A DNA stretch of 47,888 nucleotides. Source: Phycicoccus sp. Soil748 (GTDB taxonomy: Bacteria > Actinomycetota > Actinomycetes > Actinomycetales > Dermatophilaceae). The position numbers and the translations under genes are program-made. Where the stretch lies: NCBI RefSeq assembly GCF_001428025.1, contig NZ_LMSC01000012.1, forward strand, positions 371,798 to 419,685. The letters are read 5' to 3'. The notes under the pieces were generated by a model that made no database searches, was not told where the DNA came from, and saw nothing but the letters and a program-made list of their open reading frames with translations. Positions 1 to 8,536 of this stretch are shown in pieces. Each line of letters starts with the position of its first letter. The first letter of the stretch is position 1.

Positions 1-22
1 GGACCCCGCTGGGACGGGCTGC

Positions 23-2209
23 TCAGGCGTCGCGCAGCTGCGCGGCGTACGCGTGGAGCGCCCGCTGGTAGCTCAGGGTGTCCTCGTCACCCGCGTGGTG
101 CAGCAGCAGGTCGACGAGGTCGGCCACCGCCTCGCGGGCGCGACCGGTGTCGACGGCCGCCAGGGCGCGGAACGCCTCGACCGCCACGCTGCCGGGCCGC
201 TCGGCAGAGAGCTCGGTGAGCAAGGAGTGGGCCAGCTCGGCCTGGCCGGTGACCCGCAGGCTGGAGGCGAGCTGGATACGGGCGCGGTGCCGGTGCGGCT
301 CCCGCAGGCCGGCGGCGAGGGCCTTGCGGTAGAGGTCGATCGCCTCCGCCTCGCGCCCGGCCGCATCGAGGGCTGATGCCAGCTCGTGGACCAGACGGGC
401 GTCGCCGGGCCTGGAGGCCTGCAGGGCCTGGGCGCACTCCACGCGGGAGACGTCGTCGGACAGGTCCCACATGGCGGTGATCTGCGCCTCGAGCTCATGC
501 TCGCCGCGGGCGGCGACCACCTTGCGCCGGATGTCCTCGGGACCGTCGGCGGTGGCCCCCTGCCCGGCGAGCCAGGCGGCGACCTGTGCGCGCTCGGCAT
601 GGCACATCAGGGCCACGACGTCACCGTCCGCGGCACCGGGCACCAGGGCCTGCAGGCCCCCGAGCTCGGTGTCGTAGGAGTCGATGTCGGAGACACCCGC
701 ACGGGCCAGGCCGACGCGCAGGTGGCTCTCGAGCTCGGCCATGGTGCGGCCGCGCAGGTAGTGGGCCTTGTGGGCCGCGACGACGCGGTCGGCGCGCAGA
801 CCCGCCATCTCCCCGATGGCCTCCAGCAGCTCGTCGGTGCGGTCACCGGCCAGCCCGAGGCCCAGGTGCACCTGACCACCCGGGACCTTCATTCCGTGCG
901 CGACGTCCATGAGCGCCTCGAGACCCGCCTCGTTGTGGGCGAGGTCGACGATGACGGTGATGGCCGACCCGTCTTCCCGGCGCAGCGTGTAGGTGTTCAT
1001 CCGCCCGGGGTTGAGCCGGTCGTCGGGCACGAAGGTGCGCAGGCCCTCGATGACGGCGGCCCGTGGAAGTCCGAGGCCGAGGGCTGCCGCCGCGCCCGCG
1101 AGGGCGTTGGCGATGTTGTGCACCGAGAGCCCGGACATCGTCGCGGGCACGTCGAGGATGCTGACCAGCCGGTCGGGGTCGCGACCGTTCTCGAGCACCG
1201 CGATGTCGCCGTCCAGGACGGTGATGGCCCGGCCACCGACATCCAGGGCCTCTCGCACGGCGGGGGCGTCGGCCCGCAGCGTGAAGACCCACGGCCTGCC
1301 CTTGGAGCCGGTGCGCATGGCCCACACGCGGGGGTCCTCGCCGTTGAGGACGGTCCAGCCGCCGATGCGGGTCGCCTTGGTGACGATGGCCTTGACCTCG
1401 GCGAGCTGGTCGACGGTGTCGATGCCCTGCAGGCCGAGGTGGTCGGCCGAGACGTTGGTGACCACCGAGACGTCGTTGTGCGCGACGCCCATCCCCTTGA
1501 GCAGCATGCCGCCACGGGCGGTCTCGAGGATGCCCAGCTCGACACCGGGCGCGCTGAGCACGCCACGCGCACCGGCCGGGCCGGAGTAGTCGCCCGCCTC
1601 CACGAGCTCGCCCTGCACGACGACGCCGTCGGTCGACGACCACGCCGTGCGCAACCCCGCCGTCATGCCGATGTGGCCGAGCAGCCGGGTCGTGGTGGTC
1701 TTGCCGTTGGTGCCCGTCACGGAGGCGACGGGGATGGTCGGCACGAGGATGGAGGGACGGTCCCCCTCCGGTGCCGCGGCCACCTGCGCTCCGAGCTCGG
1801 CCACGTCGTCGCGGCGCTCGAGCCACGCCGCCAGGACGGGTGCCACTCCCTCTCCGAGGGCACGGGCGCGACCACGGCGGCGCCACACGAAGGCGACGAC
1901 GACCTGGTCGGGCCGGCTCCCGGGACGGGTACGGACGCCCAGGCGCGTGGTGCCGCTCGCGGCAGCGAGCCGCCGGGTGGCGCGCTCGACCAGGCGCATG
2001 ACGAACCGCTGGCGCTGCTCCGTACCCGGTGACCCCGGCCTCGGGCTGCGCAGCGCCACCGCCCGCGCGACCTCCTTGAGGACCGCCTCGTCGGCGGCGA
2101 GGTAGCCCGGCAGCTCCAGGCTGACCTTGATGGCCGGCTTGGCGAAGTAGAGGTTGGGGCCCTCCAGGACCCGTACCTCCGTCACGGCGACGGGGGTCTC
2201 GGAAGTCAT
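23..2209 (-). CDS. Mur-ligase family protein (cyanophycin-synthetase-like) fused to a C-terminal TPR domain
   Basis: This 728-residue protein resembles the Mur-ligase half of cyanophycin synthetase. It has an ATP P-loop GTNGKTTTTR at 166-175, ETARGGML at 229-236, NVSADHLG near 252 and the substrate-domain signature VDLAHNEAG at 421-429. No ATP-grasp domain precedes it, so the usual cyanophycin polymerase architecture is incomplete and the ligated substrate is unknown. After about residue 565 it continues into a TPR_5-like helical segment (about 570-728), which I know as a separate small protein in other actinobacteria; the fusion is unusual. The ATG start is supported by a TAGGCT -10 box 6 bases upstream, which implies a leaderless mRNA. 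It is transcribed away from fabI. The Mur-ligase family call is secure; the function is not. Confidence 0.85.
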   Translation of the reverse strand: MTSETPVAVTEVRVLEGPNLYFAKPAIKVSLELPGYLAADEAVLKEVARAVALRSPRPGSPGTEQRQRFVMRLVERATRRLAAASGTTRLGVRTRPGSRPDQVVVAFVWRRRGRARALGEGVAPVLAAWLERRDDVAELGAQVAAAPEGDRPSILVPTIPVASVTGTNGKTTTTRLLGHIGMTAGLRTAWSSTDGVVVQGELVEAGDYSGPAGARGVLSAPGVELGILETARGGMLLKGMGVAHNDVSVVTNVSADHLGLQGIDTVDQLAEVKAIVTKATRIGGWTVLNGEDPRVWAMRTGSKGRPWVFTLRADAPAVREALDVGGRAITVLDGDIAVLENGRDPDRLVSILDVPATMSGLSVHNIANALAGAAAALGLGLPRAAVIEGLRTFVPDDRLNPGRMNTYTLRREDGSAITVIVDLAHNEAGLEALMDVAHGMKVPGGQVHLGLGLAGDRTDELLEAIGEMAGLRADRVVAAHKAHYLRGRTMAELESHLRVGLARAGVSDIDSYDTELGGLQALVPGAADGDVVALMCHAERAQVAAWLAGQGATADGPEDIRRKVVAARGEHELEAQITAMWDLSDDVSRVECAQALQASRPGDARLVHELASALDAAGREAEAIDLYRKALAAGLREPHRHRARIQLASSLRVTGQAELAHSLLTELSAERPGSVAVEAFRALAAVDTGRAREAVADLVDLLLHHAGDEDTLSYQRALHAYAAQLRDA

Positions 2210-2215
2210 GCGGGG

Positions 2216-2221
2216 AGCCTA
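2216..2221 (-). promoter_or_regulatory. -10 box TAGGCT of the Mur-ligase gene, leaderless geometry
   Basis: TAGGCT (TANNNT type) on the minus strand ends 6 bases before the ATG at 2209. That places the transcription start at or next to the start codon, and there is no Shine-Dalgarno sequence between. The rest of 2210-2285 holds nothing else that I can identify. Confidence 0.5.
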
Positions 2222-2285
2222 GTGGCGGCCCGCCGCGCGGGCAGAACCGGCGGTCGCGCCGGTCAGTGGGTGGGCACCCCCCGCG

Positions 2286-3044
2286 TCACTGGCCCATCGC
2301 GTGCACGCCGCCGTCGACGTGGACGATCTCGCCCGTGGTCGCGGGGAACCAGTCGGACAGCAGCGCGGCGCAGGCCTTGGCTGCCGGGACCGCGTCGTTG
2401 ACGTCCCACCCGAGCGGCGCCCGGGTGTTCCAGGTCTCCTCGAACGTCGCGAACCCCGGGATCGACTTGGCCGCCGTGGTGCGGATCGGGCCTGCCGCCA
2501 CGAGGTTGCAGCGGATGCCCTTGGGGCCGAGGTCGCGGGCCAGGTAGCGGTTGGTCGACTCGAACGCGGCCTTGGCGACGCCCATCCAGTCGTAGACCGG
2601 CCAGGCGAACTTGGCGTCGAACGTCAGGCCCACGATGCTCCCGCCGCCCTGCATCAGCGGCAGGGTCGCGACGCCGAGGGCCTTGAGGGAGTAGGCGGAG
2701 GCGTGCATCGCGGTGGACACGTCCTCGAACGTCCCCTCCATGAAGTTGAACGCACCCTGGGGGGCGAACCCGATCGAGTGCAGCACGCCGTCGAGGCGGT
2801 CGACGTGCTCGCCCAGCCGCTCGGCGAGGCTGTCGAGGTCCTCGGGGTTGGTGACGTCGAGCTCGACGACCGGCGGCGTCGTGGGGAGCCGCTTGGCGAT
2901 GGTCTGGGTGATCCTGAACGTCCTGCCGAACGACGTCAGCACGACCTCGGCACCCTGCTCCTGCGCGATCTTGGCGACGTGGAAGGCGATCGAGGAGTCC
3001 ATGAGGACACCGGTGATGAGCAGCTTCTTGCCCTCGAGCAGCAT
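2286..3044 (-). CDS. fabI: Enoyl-[acyl-carrier-protein] reductase (NADH), InhA/FabI type
   Basis: It catalyses the last reduction of each fatty-acid elongation cycle, trans-2-enoyl-ACP to acyl-ACP with NADH. The 252-residue short-chain dehydrogenase has the FabI/InhA hallmarks: an SSIA nucleotide-binding stretch near 17-20, HSIGFAP at 89-95, and the catalytic Tyr151 and Lys158 pair with six residues between them. The length matches the family. The start has GGAG 8 bases upstream. It follows fabG on the same strand after 86 bp, the same order as mabA-inhA in mycobacteria, so the two probably form a fatty-acid synthase II operon. It would be expected to be a triclosan- or isoniazid-type target; this is family knowledge, not seen here. 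Confidence 0.95.
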   Translation of the reverse strand: MLLEGKKLLITGVLMDSSIAFHVAKIAQEQGAEVVLTSFGRTFRITQTIAKRLPTTPPVVELDVTNPEDLDSLAERLGEHVDRLDGVLHSIGFAPQGAFNFMEGTFEDVSTAMHASAYSLKALGVATLPLMQGGGSIVGLTFDAKFAWPVYDWMGVAKAAFESTNRYLARDLGPKGIRCNLVAAGPIRTTAAKSIPGFATFEETWNTRAPLGWDVNDAVPAAKACAALLSDWFPATTGEIVHVDGGVHAMGQ

Positions 3045-3130
3045 GGGCGGTTCTCCGATCTGGGGGTTGAGGGGTGAGGTGGCGATCCGGCGTCCGGCGT
3101 CACGTCCGGCCCGGCGTCCGTCGGGTGGGG

Positions 3131-3925
<795 letters not shown>

Positions 3926-3926
3926 T

Positions 3927-3932
3927 TATCGT
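3927..3932 (+). promoter_or_regulatory. -10 box TATCGT of the DUF3099 gene, leaderless geometry
   Basis: TATCGT ends 6 bases before the GTG start at 3939 and there is no Shine-Dalgarno sequence. This fits a leaderless transcript and also supports the GTG as the true start. Confidence 0.5.
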
Positions 3933-3938
3933 GGACAG

Positions 3939-4262
3939 GTGCCCCGCCCACGCCGCCACCGTCCCGACGAGCCCGTCGTCCAGTCGGTGACGTCCGCCCC
4001 GGCCAACCTCGCCGACGAGCAGGCGGGCCGGATCCGCCGCTACCTGGTCACGATGGGCGTCCGCACGGTCTGCTTCATCGGCTCGGTCCTGACCGCCACG
4101 GCGGGTGCCCCGTGGTGGGTGTGGGGCTCGCTGGCGCTGCTTGCCGTCGTGCTCCCCTACATCGCCGTCGTGATGGTGAACGCCGTCGCACCGCGGGCAC
4201 CGGGCAACGGTGGAGCGCCGGTCACGCCGCGTGGCGACGGCCCGGACCAGATCGGGCGCTGA
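3939..4262 (+). CDS. DUF3099 family small membrane protein
   Basis: A 107-residue protein with the typical DUF3099 layout. It has a polar N-terminus containing SVTSAP and RIRRYLVTMGVRTVCF, then two hydrophobic segments (about residues 46-62 and 66-85) joined by a tight PWW turn, and a short polar tail. It probably sits in the cytoplasmic membrane; no molecular function is known for the family. The GTG start is chosen over longer in-frame starts because the family begins here and a -10 box sits 6 bases upstream. Its TGA stop shares one base with the ATG of the next gene, so the two are probably translated together. Confidence 0.8.
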   Translation: MPRPRRHRPDEPVVQSVTSAPANLADEQAGRIRRYLVTMGVRTVCFIGSVLTATAGAPWWVWGSLALLAVVLPYIAVVMVNAVAPRAPGNGGAPVTPRGDGPDQIGR

Positions 4263-4471
4263 TGGAGGCGATGGTCTGCAGCGCCAAGGCCTGCCGCCAG
4301 CCCGCGACGTGGGCGCACCTGTGGAACAACCCGAAGCTGCACGACGCCGACCGGCGCAAGGTGTGGCTGGCGTGCGAGGACCACCGGTTGTCCCTGGGCG
4401 AGTTCCTGTCGGTGCGGGGCTTCCTCGTCGAGACGGTGGCCGTCGACGCCATCCCGGCCGGCGCCGGCTGA
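4262..4471 (+). CDS. Small conserved Cys/His-containing protein of unknown function
   Basis: A 69-residue protein that starts inside the stop codon of the DUF3099 gene (TGATG). It contains Cys6, Cys11, Cys38 and His41, spaced like a small metal site, and a WNNPKLHDADRRKVWLACED stretch that looks like a conserved core. A second ATG three codons in is an alternative start. I do not recognise a function. I recall similar small proteins next to DUF3099 in other actinobacteria, so the pairing may be conserved. Metal binding is inference from the four ligand-type residues only. Confidence 0.7.
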   Translation: MEAMVCSAKACRQPATWAHLWNNPKLHDADRRKVWLACEDHRLSLGEFLSVRGFLVETVAVDAIPAGAG

Positions 4472-4481
4472 GCCTCAGCCG
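4465..4481. terminator. Palindrome covering both convergent stop codons
   Basis: CGGCTGAG, one base, then CTCAGCCG forms a perfect 8-bp dyad. It contains the TGA of the small protein on the plus strand and the TGA of moaA on the minus strand. A bidirectional terminator is plausible, but there is no T-tract and the loop would need to open several pairs. Confidence 0.35.
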
Positions 4482-5563
4482 CCGATGGCGGACATGGGGC
4501 GGTCGGGCTGCACGAAGTCGCTGGTGCCGATCCCGTGGCCGGGCGCCTTGCGCCACATCTCACCCTGGATGAGGCGCGCGAGGTCGTCGTCGCTCGCCCC
4601 GTCACGCATCGGGCCGCGCAGGTCGGTCTCCCTCTGCGAGAACAGGCAGTTGCGCACCTGCCCGTCGGCCGTGAGCCGGGTGCGGTCGCAGGCCGCGCAG
4701 AAGGGCGCCGTGACGCTCGCGATGATCCCGACGGTGGCCGGCCCCCCGTCGACGAGGAACCGCTCGGCCGGCGCGCTCCCCCGGTCCTCTCGCGGCAGCG
4801 GGGTGAGCCGGAAGCGTTCGGCGAGGCGCTCGTGCAGCTCCTGGGAGGACACCATCGTCGAGGCGTCCCAGCCGTGCTGGGCGTCCAACGGCATCTGCTC
4901 GATGAAGCGCAGCTCGTAGCCGCGGTCGAGGCACCACTGCAGCAGGTCGGTCACGGAGTGGTCGTTGATGCCACGCATGGCGACGGCGTTGACCTTGACC
5001 GGGACCAGGCCGGCGGTGGCCGCCGCCTTGAGCCCGGCCTCGACGTCGTGGAGGCGGTCACGGCGCGTCAGGTCGGCGAACTCCTGCGGGTCGATGGTGT
5101 CGAGGCTGACGTTGACCCGGTCGAGGCCGGCGTCGGCGAGCGGCTGGGCGAGGCGGTCCAGGCCGACGCCGTTGGTGGTCATGGCGATCCGCGGCCGGGG
5201 CTCCAGCGCGGCGATGCGCCGGACGACGTCGACCAGCGACCTGCGGAGCATGGGCTCGCCGCCGGTGAGCCGGACCTGGCGGACGCCGAGCCGCACGAAG
5301 ACGCTGACGACGCGGACGAGCTCGTCGTCGCTGAGCATCTCCGGCTTGGCCAGCCACGGCAGCCCCTCGGCCGGCATGCAGTAGCGGCACCGCAGGTTGC
5401 ACCGGTCCGTCACCGACACCCTCAGGTCGCGGGCCACCCGGCCGAAGCGGTCCGGCAGCCCGACCGTGCCCTCGGGGGCCCCCTCCGTGCCCGGTGAGGA
5501 CCCTGCGGCACCCCCGGGCACGGGGGATGCGCCGCGCACGGTCGGGAACGGGAGGCCGGTCAT
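4475..5563 (-). CDS. moaA: GTP 3',8-cyclase, molybdenum cofactor biosynthesis
   Basis: A radical SAM enzyme that converts GTP to 3',8-cyclo-7,8-dihydro-GTP, the first step of molybdopterin synthesis. The N-terminal 4Fe-4S cluster ligands are Cys55, Cys59 and Cys62 (CNLRCRYCMP). The second cluster that binds GTP uses Cys289, Cys292 and Cys306. The protein ends in Gly-Gly (361-362), which is essential in MoaA. The extra 35-40 residues at the N-terminus are low complexity. No other moa or mog genes are in the window, so it stands alone here. The ATG has a TAGGCT -10 box 7 bases upstream (leaderless). It is divergent from the SURF1 gene. Confidence 0.95.
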   Translation of the reverse strand: MTGLPFPTVRGASPVPGGAAGSSPGTEGAPEGTVGLPDRFGRVARDLRVSVTDRCNLRCRYCMPAEGLPWLAKPEMLSDDELVRVVSVFVRLGVRQVRLTGGEPMLRRSLVDVVRRIAALEPRPRIAMTTNGVGLDRLAQPLADAGLDRVNVSLDTIDPQEFADLTRRDRLHDVEAGLKAAATAGLVPVKVNAVAMRGINDHSVTDLLQWCLDRGYELRFIEQMPLDAQHGWDASTMVSSQELHERLAERFRLTPLPREDRGSAPAERFLVDGGPATVGIIASVTAPFCAACDRTRLTADGQVRNCLFSQRETDLRGPMRDGASDDDLARLIQGEMWRKAPGHGIGTSDFVQPDRPMSAIGG

Positions 5564-5570
5564 GGTCCCC

Positions 5571-5576
5571 AGCCTA
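5571..5576 (-). promoter_or_regulatory. -10 box TAGGCT of moaA, leaderless geometry
   Basis: TAGGCT on the minus strand is separated by 7 bases from the moaA ATG at 5563, with no ribosome-binding site between them. It sits only 8 bases from the -10 box of the divergent SURF1 gene. Confidence 0.5.
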
Positions 5577-5583
5577 AGCCGGG

Positions 5584-5589
5584 TACCGT
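5584..5589 (+). promoter_or_regulatory. -10 box TACCGT of the SURF1 gene, leaderless geometry
   Basis: TACCGT ends 6 bases before the GTG start at 5596 and there is no Shine-Dalgarno sequence. moaA and the SURF1 gene share a 32-bp intergenic space, so the two promoters must overlap. Confidence 0.5.
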
Positions 5590-5595
5590 GATGAA

Positions 5596-6402
5596 GTGCT
5601 CAGGGTTCTCATATCGCGGCGTTGGCTGGGAGCCCTGGCAGCAGCCGTCGGCTTCGCCGTGGCGGCGTTCTTCCTCGGCCAGTGGCAGTGGCACCGCTAC
5701 GAGGCCAAGGCTGCGCGGGCCGACCGGATCAACTCCCACTACTCCGCGAAGCCCCAGCCGCTGGCCGACGTGCTGGGGACGGCACCCATGGCGCTCAGCA
5801 AGGAATGGACCCGGGTCACCGCCACCGGCACGTATGCCGTGGACCGGACGCTGCTGGTCCGCAACCGTCCCTACAAGGGCACCTACGGGTACGAGGTGCT
5901 CGTCCCGCTCACGCTGCAGGGCGGCAGCACCGTCCTGGTCGACCGCGGCTGGGTCGTCAACGCCGAGACCGCCGAAGCCGCCCCGGCCGTCCCGGCCGCC
6001 CCGACGCAGCCCGTCACGGTGACCGGGTGGCTGCGCCGCTCCGAGCCGTCGCTGGGCAAGTCGCTCCCGAAGGGCCAGCTGGCCAGCATCAACCTCGGTG
6101 AGGCGAGCCGACAGGTGGGCTCCCCCGTGCTGGGCGCCTACGTGGTGCTCGAGGTGGAGCGCCTGTCCGACGGCAGCGCACCGGCCAGGCCGACGGCCCT
6201 CGAGGCCCCCGACACCGACCTCGGCCCGCACCAGGCTTACGCGTTCCAGTGGTGGATGGGCATGGTCGGCGGTTTCGTCCTCGTGTGGTTCGGCGCCCGA
6301 CGCGAGTACCGGGACGGGCTCCCTGAGCCGGTAGAGGCCCCCGCAGGGGCGAAGGCGCCCAAGCCGAAGCGCACCCGAATCTGGGACGAGGAGGACGGCT
6401 GA
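5596..6402 (+). CDS. SURF1 family cytochrome oxidase biogenesis protein
   Basis: A 268-residue SURF1/Shy1-type membrane protein that helps insert heme A into cytochrome c oxidase subunit I. It has the family topology: a transmembrane helix near the N-terminus (about 9-27), a large extracytoplasmic domain, and a second helix near 215-235 (QWWMGMVGGFVLVWFGARRE). Typical SURF1 stretches are GQWQWHRYE after the first helix, WTRVTATGTY and VLVDRGWVVN. A basic tail follows the second helix. The GTG start matches a -10 box 6 bases upstream. It fits with ctaA and ctaB elsewhere in the window, which make heme A. Confidence 0.9.
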   Translation: MLRVLISRRWLGALAAAVGFAVAAFFLGQWQWHRYEAKAARADRINSHYSAKPQPLADVLGTAPMALSKEWTRVTATGTYAVDRTLLVRNRPYKGTYGYEVLVPLTLQGGSTVLVDRGWVVNAETAEAAPAVPAAPTQPVTVTGWLRRSEPSLGKSLPKGQLASINLGEASRQVGSPVLGAYVVLEVERLSDGSAPARPTALEAPDTDLGPHQAYAFQWWMGMVGGFVLVWFGARREYRDGLPEPVEAPAGAKAPKPKRTRIWDEEDG

Positions 6403-6406
6403 GGCC

Positions 6407-6486
6407 GCTCCCGGGCGCAGGCTGACCGCCGCCCCCGGCCGCAGGATGACCGCCGCTCCCGGCCGCAGGCTGACCGCCGCCCACGG
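6407..6486. repeat. 24-bp tandem repeat, three copies plus a partial fourth
   Basis: Copies lie at 6407-6430, 6431-6454 and 6455-6478, each beginning GCTCCCGG or GCCCCCGG and ending TGACCGCC, with a truncated fourth copy after 6479. Copies differ at only one to three positions. The array fills the gap between the convergent SURF1 and ABC-exporter genes. The unit length is a multiple of three, but both flanking genes have already stopped. It may act as a transcription end region or simply be a slippage product. Confidence 0.85.
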
Positions 6487-6493
6487 ACGGCGG

Positions 6494-8371
6494 CTACGCG
6501 GGGACGTCGGTCTCCTGGTCGGCGAACTGCGTCGTGTAGAGGTCGCGGTAGACCCCACCCCGCGTCATGAGCTCGCGGTGGGTGCCGCGCTCGACGATGC
6601 GGCCGCCGTCGACCACGAGGATCTGGTCGGCGCCGCGCACGGTCGAGAGGCGGTGGGCGATGACCACGGCGGTGCGACCGCGCAGGGCGGTGTCGAGGGC
6701 ACGCTGCACCGCCGCCTCGGACTCGCTGTCGAGGTGGGCGGTCGCCTCGTCGAGGACGATGAGGCCCGGGCTCTTGAGCAGCAGGCGAGCCAGCGCCAGC
6801 CGCTGCTTCTCCCCGCCGGACAGGCGGTGGCCACGGTCGCCGACGACCGTGTCGAGGCCCTCCGGGAGGGCGCTCACGAGCGACCAGACCTGCGCGGCCT
6901 TGAGGGCGGCCACGACCTCCTCGTCCGTGGCGTCCGGCGCGGCGTAGGTGAGGTTGGCCCGGATGGTGTCGTGGAAGAGGTGGGCCTCCTGGGTGACCAT
7001 GCCGACCGTGGCCGCCACGGAGGCGGTCGTGGCCTGGCGCAGGTCGAGGCCGTTGACCCGGACGGTGCCTGCGCTGGGGTCGTAGAGCCGCGCGAGCAGG
7101 GCGGTGATCGTCGACTTGCCGGCGCCACTGGGGCCGACGAGGGCGACCAGCTGCCCGGGCTCGACCTCGAAGTCGACGTCGCGCAGCACGAGCCCGGAGC
7201 CCTTGCGGTCACCGGCCGCCACGCTCTCCAGCGAGGCCAGGGACACCTCGTCGGCCGAGGGGTAGCGGAAGGCCACGCCGTCGACCTGGACCCGCACCGG
7301 TCCGGCCGGGATGGGCTCGGCCCCGGGGAGCTCGGTCACCAGCGGCTTGAGGTCGAGCACCTCGAAGACGCGCTCGAACGAGACGAGGGCGGTGAGGACG
7401 TCGACGCGCACGTTGGACAGGGTCGTCAGGGGTCCGTAGAGCCGCGCGAGCAGGGCCGTCAGCGCCAGCAGGGTGCCGACGCTGAGCGAGCCGCCGACCG
7501 CCATCAGGCCGCCGACGCCGTAGACCATGGCGGTCGCGAGCGAGGCGACCAGCGTGAGGGCCACGAAGAACACGCTGCGGTTGAGCGCGATCTTGACCCC
7601 CATGTCGCGCACCTGGCCGGCCTGGGCGGCGTACTGGCTGTCCTCGCGCCTGGGGTCACCGAAGAGCTTGACCAGCAGGGCACCGGCGACGTTGAACCGC
7701 TCGGTCATGCGCGACCCGAGGTCGGCGTTGAGGCCCATCTGCGCGTGCGTCATGCCGGCGAGGCGGCGTCCCATGACCCGGGCAGGCACGAGGAAGAACG
7801 GCACCAGCGCGAGCGAGGCGAGGGTGAGCTGCCACGACAGGGAGGCCATCGCGACGACGATGAGGGTCACCGAGACGACGTTGCTGACGACGCTGGACAG
7901 CACGGACGTGAAGGCCTGCTGCGCCCCGATGACGTCGCTGTTGAGCCGGCTCACGAGGGCGCCGGTCTGGGCGCGGGTGAAGAACGCGATCGGCTGGCGC
8001 AGTACGTGGTTGAACACCTCGGTGCGCAGCGAGTAGATGAGTCCCTCGCCGATGCGGCTGGAGTACCACCGCTGCACCAGGGTCAGGGCGCCGTCGGCGA
8101 GGGCCAGCGCGGCCACGACCAGGGACAGCTCCACGACGACTGAGCGGTTGCGCGCCGTGATGCCCTTGTCGATGAGCTCCTTGAGCAGCAGCGGGGTGGC
8201 CACGACGAGGGCGGCGCTGACGACCACGAGCACCAGGAACACGACGATCTGCCGCCGGAACGGCGAGGCGTAGCCGAGCACCCTGCGGGCGGTGCCAGGG
8301 GCGAGCTTGCGGTCCTTGACGGAGTCGTCCCTCGCCAACGAACGCATCGCTGCCCATCCGGACATGCTCAC
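6494..8371 (-). CDS. ABC exporter, fused transmembrane and ATPase domains
   Basis: A half-size type IV (B-family) ABC exporter that would work as a homodimer in the cytoplasmic membrane. The N-terminal part holds six hydrophobic helices (about residues 40-325). The ATPase part has Walker A GPSGAGKST at 413-421, the signature LSGGEKQ at 517-523, Walker B LIVLDEATAHLD and the switch His in AHRLSTVRGADQI. At 625 residues it is of normal length. I chose the GTG at 8371 because AGGAGG stands 6 bases upstream; an ATG two codons later is also possible, and a longer in-frame start at 8518 would add an improbable Pro/Arg-rich leader. The substrate cannot be told from sequence; drug or lipid export is usual. 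Confidence 0.88.
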   Translation of the reverse strand: MSMSGWAAMRSLARDDSVKDRKLAPGTARRVLGYASPFRRQIVVFLVLVVVSAALVVATPLLLKELIDKGITARNRSVVVELSLVVAALALADGALTLVQRWYSSRIGEGLIYSLRTEVFNHVLRQPIAFFTRAQTGALVSRLNSDVIGAQQAFTSVLSSVVSNVVSVTLIVVAMASLSWQLTLASLALVPFFLVPARVMGRRLAGMTHAQMGLNADLGSRMTERFNVAGALLVKLFGDPRREDSQYAAQAGQVRDMGVKIALNRSVFFVALTLVASLATAMVYGVGGLMAVGGSLSVGTLLALTALLARLYGPLTTLSNVRVDVLTALVSFERVFEVLDLKPLVTELPGAEPIPAGPVRVQVDGVAFRYPSADEVSLASLESVAAGDRKGSGLVLRDVDFEVEPGQLVALVGPSGAGKSTITALLARLYDPSAGTVRVNGLDLRQATTASVAATVGMVTQEAHLFHDTIRANLTYAAPDATDEEVVAALKAAQVWSLVSALPEGLDTVVGDRGHRLSGGEKQRLALARLLLKSPGLIVLDEATAHLDSESEAAVQRALDTALRGRTAVVIAHRLSTVRGADQILVVDGGRIVERGTHRELMTRGGVYRDLYTTQFADQETDVPA

Positions 8372-8396
8372 AGTGGTCCTCCTCCAGTCACGCCGT

Positions 8397-8425
8397 GGAA
8401 CGTCGCGGGCGGCCCGCGGCATTCC
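8397..8425 (-). promoter_or_regulatory. Imperfect palindrome in the leader of the ABC exporter
   Basis: GGAA, three bases, CGCGGGC, one base, GCCCGCG, three bases, TTCC forms a 29-bp dyad about 26 bp before the GTG start. It could be an operator or a leader hairpin. The rest of 8426-8536 is GC-rich, with short GGGC/GCCC repeats and no recognisable gene. Confidence 0.35.
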
Positions 8426-8536
8426 CCATGGTGCTGGTGGCCACCGACAGCCGGTGCGGTGGGGGTGTGGGCAGGGCACGCCCACGACCGGCCAGGGCCG
8501 TGACCCAGGCGTGCCCAATGCCTCAGGGGCGGCCCG

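Noticed and set aside
386-2032. Long plus-strand reading frame of 548 codons opposite the Mur-ligase gene
   Set aside because: Gly/Asp/Val-rich antisense translation of a clear family member; a high-GC genome produces such open frames routinely.
6446-8143. 565-codon plus-strand frame opposite the ABC exporter
   Set aside because: It is antisense to conserved ATPase motifs, has no domain and shows composition typical of reversed GC-rich genes.
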